A stretch of DNA of 64,000 bases from positions 103,466,001 through 103,530,000 of the forward strand of contig NC_060207.1 in assembly GCF_021130785.1 (NCBI RefSeq), read 5' to 3'. The position numbers were made by a program, and so were the translations under genes. Origin of the DNA: Homalodisca vitripennis. Its lineage: Eukaryota; Arthropoda; Insecta; Hemiptera; Cicadellidae. Of this stretch, positions 40,355 to 53,150 are shown piece by piece. The stretch's first letter is position 1. Every line of letters starts with the position of its first letter. The notes under the pieces were generated by a model that saw only the letters and a program-made list of their open reading frames with translations, ran no database searches and had not been told where the DNA came from.

Positions 40355-41640
40355 AGGCTATTTTTAAAAGGGAATACTATATTTGACTTTTCCTGTTTGG
40401 ATACTTTCAATTATAAATTATTAATCAGTTACTAAAATACTGAACCTATAGCGTTGTAAAGTACCTGGTAACTTTATTGTATACTCCACACATTATTATA
40501 CTATATAGCTAACAATACCTAATAAATATATTGAATGCATTTTACTTTTTTATCTATACGTCAAGAACCTGTACACAGACATTTTATAATATGGTATTAA
40601 ACAATACAAAGCTGTACTTAAGTTTCTAAAATACAATAACATAATAAAGTCAAAGTGTCTCTAACATGCAGTAACAAGCTATTAAATATACTAAGGTTAT
40701 TAGTTTAAATGGTAATTGTGGGCATCCTAACCAAATTTATAAAACAATCTTGTTGGCAAATATTTATTTAAAAATAATTTTAATACATCAAGGAGCATAA
40801 GAGGTCTCTGCTTGGGGCAAGGTTTTCTCAACAACCCTATACGTTTTATTTTGTTCCGACTTAATAATATAATAATAAAAAACACAAATAAAAAATTTTA
40901 TTCATATTACTATAAATAAATTTAATTTAAAATATGGGATTTCAATAAATAACTGTTATATGATTGATTATATAACTGAATGAGCATAAGACATCCATTA
41001 TTTCTTGTGTGTGCAAACATTAAACCTAGTGAACTACACGAAATAAAATATTAATTATGTTTACAGTTACTATAAGATTTATTTAGTATAATAAACTGTA
41101 ATAACAGATTCACAAGTTTTTAATGAATATCAATATTATAAGTTTACATTGTTTTTAATATTATAATTAAAAGCTACCTACTTTCAAACGAATATATTAC
41201 TATATACGAATTATTAGTTGAATTACTCCGCGTAATGCAAATATAAAGTACAATCTGCACTATCTCCAGAGAGCCTTTCAATCTTTTGAAACGTTATCAT
41301 TATAAGATTTAAATTAATAATCCTGTCTGTAAGGTAGTTTTTAATAATTTGTGGTAGATTAAAGATATTAAGTATCATGTATATTTCTTAATTATTGTCA
41401 ACATCCTAAATCATTTTTAGAGCTTACGCTGTCACATATTACAAATTTAATAATTACTATTTCTTAACACTGGTTTTCTAGATACAAAAGGTGATTTCCA
41501 TATTATTGTATAAAAATAGCACCCAATTGAAGGAGTCCACAAAAATATACTTGTAGTACACTCAAAGAAATAGTCCAAGACAAAGATAGACACGAGTTTG
41601 GAGTTTGTTACGTTTTCCTCTAAAACCTGCAGTATGTTTC

Positions 41641-41642
<2 letters not shown>

Positions 41643-41704
<62 letters not shown>
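41643..41704. repeat. (AT)31 microsatellite
   Basis: An uninterrupted AT run followed by CATATATATA. Confidence 0.97.
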
Positions 41705-41711
<7 letters not shown>

Positions 41712-41876
41712 TATAATTTTGTAAATGAATGGCTAAAATAAGGGATATTTCCGAATAAAATAATTGAAGTTAAATGATATAAATTTTAATAGTAAAAGTA
41801 ATTTCATAAGGACAACACAAAAGTGACGAAATACAGATCTTTTGGTTAATTACTAGTTATCTTGTATTTTATTTAG

Positions 41877-42029
41877 TCATTATTGTCATGTTTTATATCA
41901 TTATATGGTAACTTAATATATACAGTTTTTTGTATACAGTATAACAATACCTTACTCATTATTGTCATGTTTTATATCATTATATGGTAACTTAATATAT
42001 ACAGTTTTTTGTATATAACAATACCTTAC
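41877..42029. repeat. 79-bp direct duplication
   Basis: TCATTATTGTCATGTTTTAT starts both copies at 41877 and 41956. The copies are identical apart from a CAGTAT length difference near the end, so the duplication is recent. Confidence 0.93.
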
Positions 42030-42339
42030 TAAGTATCATATACGATGTTAGCTCGGTTGTTCTGCCGTCCATACGTGAGTGTACTGTGAATTCACTACCT
42101 GCCAAACATGGTAGTTTTTCTTAAATAGCGATGTTAAACTGTCAATTGTAAATATTGTGAAATTATTTGTATGGGCATTTATACTACATTTAATAATAAT
42201 TTAATCTTAGTGAGAAACCTGAATGAAACTGGTATCTAGTAACCGATATCTCAGTTTTATTTGTGTACCGTGTTGTATGAAACCTACGACTTTTTAAGTT
42301 TACTTTAGAAAAAGTACTCACATTAGGGTTTATCGTATA

Positions 42340-42530
42340 ATAGCTACACTAAGCCCTGCAAAAGTTTATTCTATTGCGTCCCAAACTATTACGACAAGGA
42401 CCCGGGTTCGAACCCCGATTTCGGCGATGTGTTTTCGCACGGTAACAAATAATTTATATGTGCCTAGCCTGAACTAATATTATAAATGTTCCGGACTAGC
42501 TTCAGATAATACCTACAGAGCTTCTCGCAC
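42340..42530 (+). repeat. tRNA-derived SINE-like fragment
   Basis: A B box (GGACCCGGGTTCGAACCCCG) is followed by AATTTATATGTGCCTAGCCT and TGTTCCGGACTAGC. The tail matches the 20880-21020 fragment in order. The A-box part is not clear. Confidence 0.42.
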
Positions 42531-42836
42531 AAATTTACCTGTTTAAAAACTTGAATTGAAATGTTGGATTAGGTGCAATTTAGCGTATGAATGGTCTGAT
42601 TTTATTCAACACGAAATATAATATGTAGTATAATGTTCGTTGTCTACAGTGAGCTCTTTAATCTTTTGACATGTTATTATTATAAGATTAAAATTAATAT
42701 TCTTATATTAAATGCAGTTTTAACCCTATAAGCACCACAAGTCACATCATGACGCATTAGAGCGCTCCCAGTGACCAGTGAGTAAGCGCTAGGGAGCGAA
42801 AATGTAAGTGAACTATCTGCACATTAACGACATCTG

Positions 42837-42920
42837 GTCAAGATGGCTGTGTGGGCTAAGGCGCTACTATTGGACGTGGCAGTTGCCTTTCAGTAGTGGG
42901 TTCGATTCCCGCACCTGACG
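42837..42920 (+). repeat. Degenerate tRNA-Leu-like sequence, probably a SINE head or pseudogene
   Basis: GTCAAGATGGCTGTGTGGGC then TAAGGCGCT resembles the acceptor and D arm of tRNA-Leu. GTGGGTTCGATTCCCGC makes a good T arm and B box. The acceptor stem pairs only in GTCA/TGAC, and the anticodon arm does not fold into a standard 5-bp stem. That favours a pseudogene or SINE over a working tRNA. Confidence 0.5.
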
Positions 42921-44375
42921 CTGGCAATTTTTGAGGTCTGGTAAAGTCATATAAAATTTTAAAATGCTTTTACATTACACATTAAAAGAATAGAGTAAAA
43001 TTTTAACTAACTTGTAAAAATGTGGTCTTAATAAAATTTAAAAATTATGCATTTTTAAGTAGGAGTTTAGTGTAGAGCGCTAAAATCCGTTTTCTTTGTT
43101 ATGTTAATACTAGGTATATAATACCAAGAAGATTAATTCTATTACTTATTCTTTTTAATATCTTAGTTGTTTAACAGAAACTGCCTCTGAACGACACTCT
43201 TGTGCAAATGTTAAATGGAAGCAAACTAAACAAACGATTAAATCTAAATACACTGGTATTAAATCTAAAACACTCTTAAAAGGGAAAGGATGAAGTATTG
43301 AATAGATTAAGAAATTTAAATTTTTGGGCATTCATTTTTTATTCGTAACCGAAACTTTATCTCAATTTCTTTCTAAATTGATGCCAAAGGGTGGATATTA
43401 GAACTGTGGGTAATGTCGGCCTTATAGCACATTGGGTGCCTGTCAAAAGCACATACTTACGAACATTTAATCTGCATATATCTTGATCAATCATTTATTG
43501 GGTCCATAATAATAACAGTTTTGACATATTTGTTGCATATTGTTTTTATTCGGAGCTTTTTGAAATGTGTCGATTCATTTAGACCAATTGGCAATAAGTT
43601 TAAAGTAACATGTTACGAACTGTACAGCTATTCAGATAAAGTTACAAAATATATATAATTTTTTCCAATCGCATCGTCTTCTAGCAAGGAAATGATTTTT
43701 GTGTTGGTCTGTTTGTGCATCGACACTTTCTAAACTACTCAACGGAATTTGATACAGTTTTCACTTTTGGCTTCGTTATGAATTAGGGAGGATTCCTATG
43801 TATGATACATCAATATTTTAGTTATAGAAACTAAAGAAAACTATCCATATTAAATGGATTAAAATACGTAAATATTAGGTAAAATTACTCTTTAGGTAAT
43901 TGGATCAATATTTTGTTTGATAGGTATTACGTTTAAAAACGAGCGTGTTTTAGTTGCGCGTGTTATGACGAAAGAACGGCGCCTGTGCTCTGATTGGTGG
44001 AGCAGCCATAATACCACAATCCATTGTGAAGTATAGTAATACAACCCAAGATTAACTCATTTTTAACCAAAGTTAAGTACAACCGATTAGTAGGGTTTCT
44101 ACCTTACTATACCTTGCGATACAATTTAGCAGTTTTTGTAACATAGTAAAGAAAAAGAATATTTTTAACAATTTGATTTTTGACTAGTGTTGTTTAAGTA
44201 GGTATAGTCATTTATGTGGTAATAAAAATTATATAATTTTGATTCCAATGCAACATAACCCAAATTATGTTATTGTTGGTATATGTACAGTATTAATATT
44301 TCGTTTGAAAAATCTGAATATAAATAGGTGTTTTGGTTCGATTGAAAGTTTTTTCCTGTCAAATAAGTAATACCA

Positions 44376-46040
44376 ATCAAGCATCTTGCAAAGCTATGGG
44401 TCTCTTGAAGGGTGACTATCATTGGTAAAATACATTATTGGAAGCTGCTATTTGCAGCTCAAATAGGTCAATGAGGTATTTATTTGTCATTTTAGTAGCG
44501 TTTTGCCAAGTATCCAACTCTATTATTCTGTGGAAAAATTATAATATATGCATAAAACATTTTAACTAGACGACAACGAGAATTAATGTAAGATGAAATT
44601 CAATACGACCAAACTATATTTGGTGCAGCGTTCTTTGAATTAAACAAAATAGTAGAGCTACTTTTTGATAAATCAATGAAAGATTATAGATTGCATAGGC
44701 CAAATCATATGGAAAACACGAGTTTGACCAATGCCGAATACACAAGAGAACATTCCTACAATCAATCAATAGGATTGCAATTCGATTGCTCTAATCGAAG
44801 GAAAAATATTTGTCCTTGATGCTTCAGGAGGTACGAAAAAGACAAGATCAACAGGAAAAAAATTGCATTGGCCGTCGCAACGTCTCGCATTGCAATACTT
44901 TTAGAAGGAGGCAGAACTGTACGTCATTAACTTATGCGACGTTCAAACTCCCTCTGAAAATTGCTTCTGAAAATACGAGCAGCGTTTGCAGCATATCCAA
45001 ACAGACTAATACTGGGAAATTAATGCGTAACTGCTCATTAATTGTTAGGCATGAAGCTGTTATGTAAAAAAATAGTGGAAACATTAAATAGAACAATGCA
45101 CGATTTGCGAAACATAATGTTGCCTATAGGCGGAAGTACAGTTTTGTTCTCAGATGACTTTCGTCAAAATCTTGTCGGTCGTGACAAGAGAGGATGATAT
45201 TACTGCATCACTAAAATAATCACTTGGCCATATGTGAATAAATTAAAACTTAAGACTAAGATGAGTGTTTCTTTGTCTACTCATGAAAACAGGCATTTTC
45301 AAGAATTGTTGCTCGGAATTGGTAATTGAAATTTACCACAAGTTGGTGGTAGAATAAATTTAGATAGTGGAAACCTTTGTGTTCTGGTCAATTACGTTTG
45401 AGAATTGCACGACAAAGATATTCTTAAATCAATTACATAAGTTGTAAGTTTATAGCTTAAGGTTCAGGGAGATAGCAAGTTTATCACAAACGAACAAACA
45501 AGTGGACAAAGTAAATACTTTTATTTGTGAATCATTTATTTAAAGATGCTAACGTACTATAACACTGTGCTAGATAATGATGAGGTAGTTCATTAAGAAA
45601 CAGAATTCCTGAATTCATTGCACTCCTCTCGGATACCTCCGCGTAAATTAGTGTTGAAAGTATGGTGTTCCGACATTTTACTATATAATCTTAATCCACG
45701 TAAATTATGCAATGCTACTGCTACACGATTACTGGTAAAATTTTTAAAAACATACCTAATAGAACTCATAATACTGTTTGGATGTGGAACTGAAGAAGTT
45801 TGATTCCTCGGATTCCTTTAATCCCTACAGACTTTAATTTTTAATTTAAGCGGCTGCAATTTCCTGTGAATGTCTTTTTCAATGAACATGAACGTTCAAA
45901 AATTCAATAATGCAGAATTAGATTGAAACGATCAGTTTTTTACATGGACAGTTTTATGTCTCCTTTTTACGGGTAACTTACGAGAATAAAAAGACAACGA
46001 AGAAACTGCTGTAAATATTGTGTATAAAGATATTTTGTAG
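44376..46040 (+). pseudogene. Decayed Helitron PIF1-like helicase
   Basis: Pieces in three frames follow the order of the Helitron helicase. They are ASCKAMGLLKGDYHW near 44376; AFCQVSNSI-LWKNY near 44500; a Walker A relic FVLDASGGTKKT near 44809 (normally GGTGKT); ALAVATSRIAILLEGGRT near 44870; ATFKLPLKI near 44940; ETLNRTMHDLRNI near 45079; a Walker B relic LFSDDFRQNL near 45145; RIPPRKLVLKVWCSDILLYN and LNPRKLCNATATRLLVKFLK near 45624; and the C-terminal TAVNIVYKDIL ending at TAG 46040. There are several stops and frameshifts. The Rep (HUH) domain is absent. Helicase activity has clearly been lost. Confidence 0.85.
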
Positions 46041-46271
46041 TTATTATTAGTAATAATATTGCAATGTTAGACAAATGATTATAAATTGATCTAATTCCAT
46101 AATATCATTTGATTGGTTATTATTAGCCAGATTAGTACATTATATTATTTTGAGGATTGGGAATATTCTAATCAATATCACAGAATCTTGAAGATAAAAA
46201 TCAATGACTTTGTATGATATATTATTGGAAAACATGTAGTGTAAACGTGCGGAGACGGACCGGGTCGCTAG
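44376..46271 (+). mobile_element. Autonomous-type Helitron remnant with 3' terminus
   Basis: The helicase relic is followed at 46244-46271 by ACGTGCGGAGACGGACCGGG and TCGCTAG, then host T. That is a typical insect Helitron 3' end (CGTGCGGAG...GGGTCGCTAG|T). The 5' end was not fixed; a possible start lies near 43660, where TCTGTTTG-type text begins. The element is therefore 1.9 to 2.6 kb and internally deleted. Confidence 0.75.
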
Positions 46272-46524
46272 TCACATATGCAAGATGTATAGTAGTAGAT
46301 ATACAGTAGCATATACAAGATTGAGTTTTTTATCTGAAAGATTCCAAAATGTTCACCACTGACTTCGTATTCTGGGGGAGGCATTCGGTCGTCCTTTGTC
46401 TTCAATAATATATATTACTATTTGATACAGATTATACATTACAAATATTTTTACAAATTACTACGCTGTGGTATCACTGAACTCTAGAAAGGGATGTTTC
46501 CATCATTTAAATAGAACATCTATT

Positions 46525-46734
46525 CTAAGAAGGGAAAGTCAACCTTAGAGTCTCCCCACTCCATCCTAACCGTTTTTGCAGTTGTTGAATAGACGTTTGT
46601 TTGGGTGAAATTTTCCGGAACATAATGAGTTTTGGCCTCAGCCCCGGTCCACTACCTGAACCGTTGATGACTGACAGTTGACTTTTGTCGCCAGCCATAT
46701 GGATGATGGTTTTACATCTATAATAATGAAACAA
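46525..46734 (-). other. Unassigned open frame, 69 codons
   Basis: The frame has less AT bias than its flanks and encodes HMAGDKSQLSVINGSGSGPG and QTSIQQLQKRLGWSGETL. An acceptor-like TTTCATTATTATAG lies just upstream. I do not recognise it. Its phase does not match the ETS exons through the GT sites I can see. It may be a chance frame or an old transposon piece next to the Helitron. Confidence 0.2.
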
Positions 46735-48234
46735 TATATATTATATCATATTTAATGTACTAATAATAATAGTTACAATATTCATTTTCATGTTTCTTGG
46801 CTTCACATTACCAGATATATCTAGAATGTTTACGTTCAATTTCTCATCCTTGATTCAAGTTAAGGTTTATACACAAACCAATTTGATATAGTATTGCTAT
46901 AAGTTTTTAAAGGTACGGCTTAAACACCATAATTTGGTTTGATTTAAATTGGTTCTCTTATATAATAGAAGTTAACCGAGCTGTTGACACAAATATAATT
47001 TTAGGTAAAACTCTCGTTGCATTGGAGCTGAAACATTTTAAACGCTATGCATGTTAAAAACATAATTATGAATAAATAATTATATACAAATACAAACCAA
47101 TATATATTGGTAAAATATATAAACAAAAATACTGTTTTTTAAGTATAGTTTTTCAAAATGCCACCATTTTGTTTCAAAAATTGTTAGAGAGGTGAAATCT
47201 TAAAGAATATTTTAAAAACCTATTTAATGAATTGTGTAGGGTTTGAAAATCTTCGGCGCAAAAATTAGAAAGTAATACAAAAACAACCGTATATATATGT
47301 TTAAAATTTCAAGACTCTAAGTCTTTGCAAAGTTAGTTTAAAATCGATATAGCATTTCAATTAAACATACAAACTAGAAAATGAGTTAGTACGAGTATAA
47401 TCTGTTGCACACCATAAATGAAATCCATATGAAATACATGCTCCGTTTGCCTCATTTTAATTAGTAATCCCGCAATCAACATTACATAATAAAACAGCCT
47501 TATGTGGTTAAACAATTGAAATTTTAGGTAAATCTAGAATATTCAAGCTGTATAAGAAACCAATCGATCCAAGAAAGTAATTCCAATCGTTGATAATTTA
47601 CGGATCATGTCGAATGATTAATCTTCACAATATACACTGTTTCCTAATTTGATTATTCTGTATTTTTCTCGTTGCCAAAATGTACCCATTACTCATGAGA
47701 CCAATCTAATCAAAGCATTTCTGTGAATAACAAAATTCAATGTCCCAGTGGATCGGTGTTAACCATTTAAAAGCAATGATAATAGAGGTAGAGATCCACA
47801 CAAAATTTCAACCCTCTAGATGAACTCGATTGACTCTTGCGTGCTTACAGACATACAGTATATACATATATCAGTTTTCATTTTATAGTCCCAGAGCCAA
47901 TTTGTTTTGATATGCACATATAATTTAGTTTTTGGTGAAAAGGAATACTCTTCCATTATGACCCTCACCAAAACATGATAATTTGGTCATATACTTATAC
48001 AATGTGAATGGCTCTAAGTTCTTAGATTAATGTTGCATAGAAGAATATTTCAATAGGGATTTGTTTAAAATTATAATTATAGTGCAAGATGTTTACTTAA
48101 AAATTAAGATGTGGCTTATAAGATTTTTGATTAATTCTGTAAATTTTTTCACCATTTTTCCTAAGAATACATATGGAAGAAAACAAAAATTTAATTTTAG
48201 TTTTTATAAACAAGATTGATACGAATTGAGAAAT

Positions 48235-48545
48235 TCTATTTAGTAAGCGGATGAGATTTGAGGTTGTGAACGGCGCGGCGCGGCGTCGGGAGACGGACGG
48301 GGAGCGATCAAACCGGTGGTATCAGTGGGGTGATTGAAGGCGTGGGCAGGGCGGGACGGGGGAGGTAATTAGGATTGCCGGGGGCGGTAGCGGAAACCGG
48401 GCCGAGCTGTGCTCTCCCGGCAAATTTCCTGCAAGAAAACCCATCACTCGAGGAAATGTGGTCCAAATCAGTCAATTTGTTACTCGGAAAATGTCGTTTC
48501 CTCACAGTTTCTATGAGATTTCTTGTATTGATTTTGCCGTAAACA
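48235..48545. promoter_or_regulatory. GC-rich intronic island
   Basis: GGCGCGGCGCGGCGTCGGGA and GGGCGGGACGGGGGAGG stand out strongly, followed by several GGAAA/TTTCC cores. The minus-strand frame (48308-48553) is Pro-rich and shows no domain. Candidate regulatory element. Confidence 0.33.
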
Positions 48546-48939
48546 AATACCATTGTTGCTTTTCACACTTGGACATTTTTGAAGTTATGAACTGAAAATA
48601 TTTAAAACTGACAGTCAAGATATTGTTTCCTAAGGCTAAGAATCAAAGGGATCCTACAGTTTTGTGTGAAGATCTAACGAAGAGAACCCCAGTTTAGGTT
48701 CAGTATATTTGGTACACACCTGAAATCCACCTTATGCCAAATTGCTAATCCTGACACCTAAGACTGATCCGTATATCTTTAGCATAGTGTTTGACTATCC
48801 TCGATATCCGACAAAACTTTGAGAAAAACGAACTAAAGTTTTACGTTAAGAAGTCATGATAAATACTCAATAAATAATACATCGATTCAGTGAACAAAAA
48901 CGTACAAGTTATAATACCGAAGTTTTCACCAGTCAGTCA

Positions 48940-49320
48940 ACCAGAGCGCAGATTCACTTTATTAAATCGGGGACGAGATAATATTTCGAGTGGTGAAAGA
49001 ATAATCGAGTGTTCCGCCGCTCGGACGCAGGGAAGGGTTGGTGTTATGATGAGAGATTAGAGCCGAGAAGCGTAAGATATCGCGTCATGTCTGCAGCATA
49101 TTGTCGTGCTGATAACATCTTCTGGGGGAGTTGAGGGATGAGGGAGGGGGTGGGGGATGGTGATACGAGGGGAGACCGCTCCGCCGCGGGTACACTGAAT
49201 GTAACTTCGTCATCTGTAAAAAGACTCGAGGGTGTTCAGATTTTGGCAGCCGTGGTATCGCGATCGCAGATCTGGCAACGCTCTTTGTCACTCTGTTACA
49301 AACCGCCCAACACGCGTGTA
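48940..49320. promoter_or_regulatory. GC-rich intronic island
   Basis: Contains TTCCGCCGCTCGGACGCAGG, GGGAGGGGGTGGGGGATGG and GACCGCTCCGCCGCGGG. Overlapping frames on both strands show no domain. Together with 48235-48545 it forms a pair of islands 0.4 kb apart. Confidence 0.3.
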
Positions 49321-52147
49321 CTCTTTACAGACATATTTTCTTCCACTTCTTTGACACTTCTTTTCTGTAAGAAATACACTTAACAGTTCGTATTTTAAAC
49401 TGGAAATGTTATTTCAGTACAGAGTTACTATAATGGCTTTTCAATATTTGACAGTGGTTTTACATTATATAAACTCATTCTTTCTTTACTGATGACAAAT
49501 TAAGTTTAGATCTTTAATTATATATAGTGAATATAAGCTTTTTTACTGAGTTTCAAATACTTCTTCCTGAATAGCGGAGTCTAGTTTGCTGTATTTAAAA
49601 AGAAAATTCTGCGTGCATATGTACAAAGACAATTACAACTTAATTATTATTTTAATATCTAAGTGTAGCTTAGAGAAATAAAAAAGTATCATCTTCTGCT
49701 TTTGTCATCAGTTGGGTTTTGGTGTTTTCTTTCATTGAGTTTGTTCTAAATTTTGTCGTCGATTCATAACTCGTGGCTTCCACACAATTTTAAAAATCGA
49801 AGTCCATATACTACTTAGTAAAAGCACTTATGATGTAATATGATGGAGTCCTATAAAATGTTTCAAATGTAAGAAGACGTCTGTCAGGTAGATATTATTT
49901 AAGTGTTCATATTTAAGAGTATCATAGTTTAACCTGACTCTTATATCATGTTTTGCATGCATTTCTTGTTCAAATAAATAATATTTCTAACGTTACAGCT
50001 AAGTCTGCCTTGTTACAACGACCAAGAAAATAAAAAAGATTTTGGAAACCTACTTCGGTCAAAAAACATTTACTTATATAGCCACTGTAATATACCCGCA
50101 TTCTAAGATACTTACAGTACCATAGAAAAATTTGCCTTGATGTTCGGGCGAAAAACAAAAATATAAATACGTAGGTAGAATTATTAAGAATCCTAATTCG
50201 GTTAAACGATACGTATTTCCGGCCGTTTAAATTCTCATAAAATGCCACAGTTTAGTTTGCCTTATTTTCCCAATAAAAATCTTTGTAGCTCTTGGAAATC
50301 TATTTTGTCAAAATGAGTCTACTTCCGGCTCTTATAGTCTAATTCGGTCTAAAATATTTCCAGCCCGTAGCTGAGTTCGCCTCGTCCTGACGAAGAAAAT
50401 ATACATATATACGTAGGACAGATAAGCTTATCACGGGCTAGGGGAAAATCCTACATAATTCATATCTATTTCCGTTATAAGAAGAAAATCCTTATTAAGA
50501 TCCTGCAACATTCCAACATAGTTTTTCCAACATTTGTTTATATGGTTTTGCGTTTTAAAAGTTTTGTTGTTTTTCGTCCTGTAGTGTAGGAAAAAATGGA
50601 TCATTGAGTGTTGAGTGTGCATGTTAGTGTTCATTTCTCTATTTTTCCATGAGCCATACTGTTGATTGTTAAAACGCAGTATAACAATTTCAAGGAAGCC
50701 CACAAATTTGGAGAATGTGAAAAAATTCACAGCTTTGTTTATTAAAGTTAATTTTATGACAGTATTTACATTTTATTTACAATACATTAGATATTTTAAT
50801 GTCATCACTGTCCCAATCTAGAGTATAATTTAAACTTTTTTTTGCATATAAATTACACTAGTGATCAAACACTGTATACTTTATATTTTATAACATTTTA
50901 ATGTAAATAGATGTTTTAACAAATTTGTCGAACTTAGCTGTTTAGTGTCGTTTAAATGCGTATTATTAAACATAAATACTGAACTTTTTTCAGAATTCAA
51001 AAATATTCCTAATTTAACCTTTCTAATCTTTTCTTTTTATATTATATTAACCTTCCACGGGTTTCAATCAATATTTTAGAAGAGTTAATTTAATTTGGTT
51101 CAGCTGTTCTCAAGATTTAGCGCTCAGCAATACATTTAGCGATTCATTTTTATTATATTTTCGTCGCATGTCCAAAATATATTCTTTGGATTAATGTTAA
51201 GAAGCCTCTTACGCAAGTCGTAAAGTCAGCGTCTGTTTGCACCCTTCCCACACAATAACCGAGCGTTTTCAACGTTTTTTTTACAAAATTCTCTCTTCGT
51301 ACAAGTAAAACGTAAGTATATATTGTGAATGCAGCTGTAAGAGAAGGCTCCTGAAAGCCAAGAATGTGTAACGATCTCTGTTAGCCCACGTTCTACTCCA
51401 GTAAAATAATTAATTGTCCTTTAATGTCCCTTTTATGAACACAAATATTAAATCAATAGTTAAGAATCATAGGTCTGTATAGATTAGAACAATTTCCCAA
51501 CTATTGCAATTGTTACAATTATACTTTAGTAGCAAAAATGTAAAACGAGACAGCAGAATACAATTTCAAAAATGTTAGTTTCCAAGAGGAACATGTTATT
51601 TTGATATTTCATAACTTAAACTATGTAACAGTAACAATATACCTAATACTAACAATTAATTATAAAATTGTATGTGCTATAACGGTAAGTAATAGTAGTG
51701 AGGTCCAATATAAAAATAAATTGTAGTTATAATTAATGAATGAGAAAATGCACCCGGTACAAATTTTGTAGTCAAGCCGACATTCAAAATAAACACAGGT
51801 GACTAAATTTGGTTCTTAATCATCCCATTGGCTTAATATATTATATTGCTTGTATTTAAAAATATCCAATTGGAAATATTTTATCTGATTTTAAAAGGGT
51901 TTTTATATTAATAACCATTTATGGTATTAAATACACAAGAAAATTTTAATGAAAAACATTTTTATTTGACTTTAATGCTTTTATTCTATTTTGAAATACT
52001 TAATATGCTAATATAGTTCAGGAGTGAATATAATTCGAAAAATAATTTGTTGTATTTTATTTTAATTATTATTTCAGGTTATTATTACTTTTTATTTTAC
52101 AATTTCGTGCTGTGTATAACTAAGAAACTACATATACTGCAACATAC

Positions 52148-52198
52148 CTTGTGAAGGGGAGGGGGTGTGCGCACTCCATGAGCCTTTATAGGATGTAT
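52148..52198 (-). CDS. Ets65A: Upstream 51-bp coding exon of the long ETS isoform
   Basis: The exon is bounded by the acceptor TTGTTTCAG and the donor CACAAG|GTATGT. In phase 1 it reads TSYKGSWSAHTPSPSQ, with two leading bases and one trailing base completing split codons, which is the same 1-1 phase as the exons at 26424 and 10918. The pattern SYKGSW-(A)H-TPSP resembles the ERG linker just after the PNT domain (RRSAWTGHGHPTPQ). It joins in frame to the exon at 26424 through a GGC glycine codon, skipping the first exon at 40 kb. It would therefore belong to a longer isoform whose earlier exons are not recognised here. Another phase (IHPIKAHGVRTPPP) is also open, so the frame rests on phase matching and the ERG resemblance. 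Confidence 0.6.
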
Positions 52199-52249
52199 CT
52201 GAAACAAGCCCAGAATTTTTTACTCTATTATTGTGTGACGACTTTGGTT

Positions 52250-52257
<8 letters not shown>

Positions 52258-52310
<53 letters not shown>
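52258..52310. repeat. (TA)26 microsatellite
   Basis: An uninterrupted TA run only about 60 bp upstream (minus strand) of the exon at 52148-52198. Confidence 0.97.
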
Positions 52311-52313
<3 letters not shown>

Positions 52314-53150
52314 TATTATTAATCATATAAAAATTAAACTTTACAAGAATATCTGGTTCACTGTACTGATAAAGAAATTTATGTTTAAAATTGCTAATCT
52401 AACAATGAAATAGAAGACTTATCTGTAGATTTGATATACATCTATGTATAAATGTAGATATGTTTAATTTTTGTCTAGTGGTCTTAAAAATACTGATTCA
52501 ATATGTTTCAGCTAATCTTGAACATATTGAAGAAATCTCGTATTGGATTTTTGGGCTTAAAAATGTTGGGAATATTAAGCACAACTTGGGTTATATGGTA
52601 ATTCGAAATAGTTTTAAATTTTGACTGGAATATCACATCTTAGAACTTAGTAAATAAAATTCTATTTGTTTACAAGTGATCTTAGTATATTTATTTACTT
52701 TTTCATGACAAAACTTGTTAATAATTAATTATCTTTAAACAAATACTAAAAATAAGAAGCAATCCAACACAATAAAATATGAAGTTTTTATAATAAAAAT
52801 ATGTTATAAACTATCAGCTTAATCAAGTTAATCAAATGTCAAGGATTAAAACGATCTTAATTTAAATGATGATACAACAGCATTCACTGAGGTTAGAGGT
52901 TAATTTAAAAATTATGAGGGTCGTAAGCCCAAATACGAGATATAATTAATGGTTTAAATTCAGCTATGATGATTACTCTGGCACTTTGGAGAAAAATCGG
53001 AAATCAGCGCCTCACTTATTTAGGATATAATAGGATTTAACAATGATTTTATTAGTAGTATTATCTTGATCAGACGTAGACAAGTACACTTTCTTATAAT
53101 TGGTGTTTGATTGCAATTCGCCTCATTTATCAGATTTTGTGTATATACCG

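Larger units (their letters stand above)
40323..52147. other. DNA between the short-form promoter and the 52-kb ETS exon
   Basis: This is intron in the long isoform and upstream DNA for the short one. It holds two AT microsatellites, a 79-bp duplication, tRNA-like fragments near 42390 and 42837, the decayed Helitron, and GC islands at 48235 and 48940. Diverged direct repeats with a CCG(G/T)CCGT-type core lie near 49990-50420. The segments 40500-41640, 46740-48230 and 50430-52140 are AT-rich and show nothing definite. Confidence 0.75.

Noticed and set aside
42837..42920. Working tRNA-Leu gene
   Set aside because: The acceptor stem is only partly paired and the anticodon arm does not fold normally.
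52231..52413. Frame with a long YI repeat
   Set aside because: Translation of the (TA)26 microsatellite.
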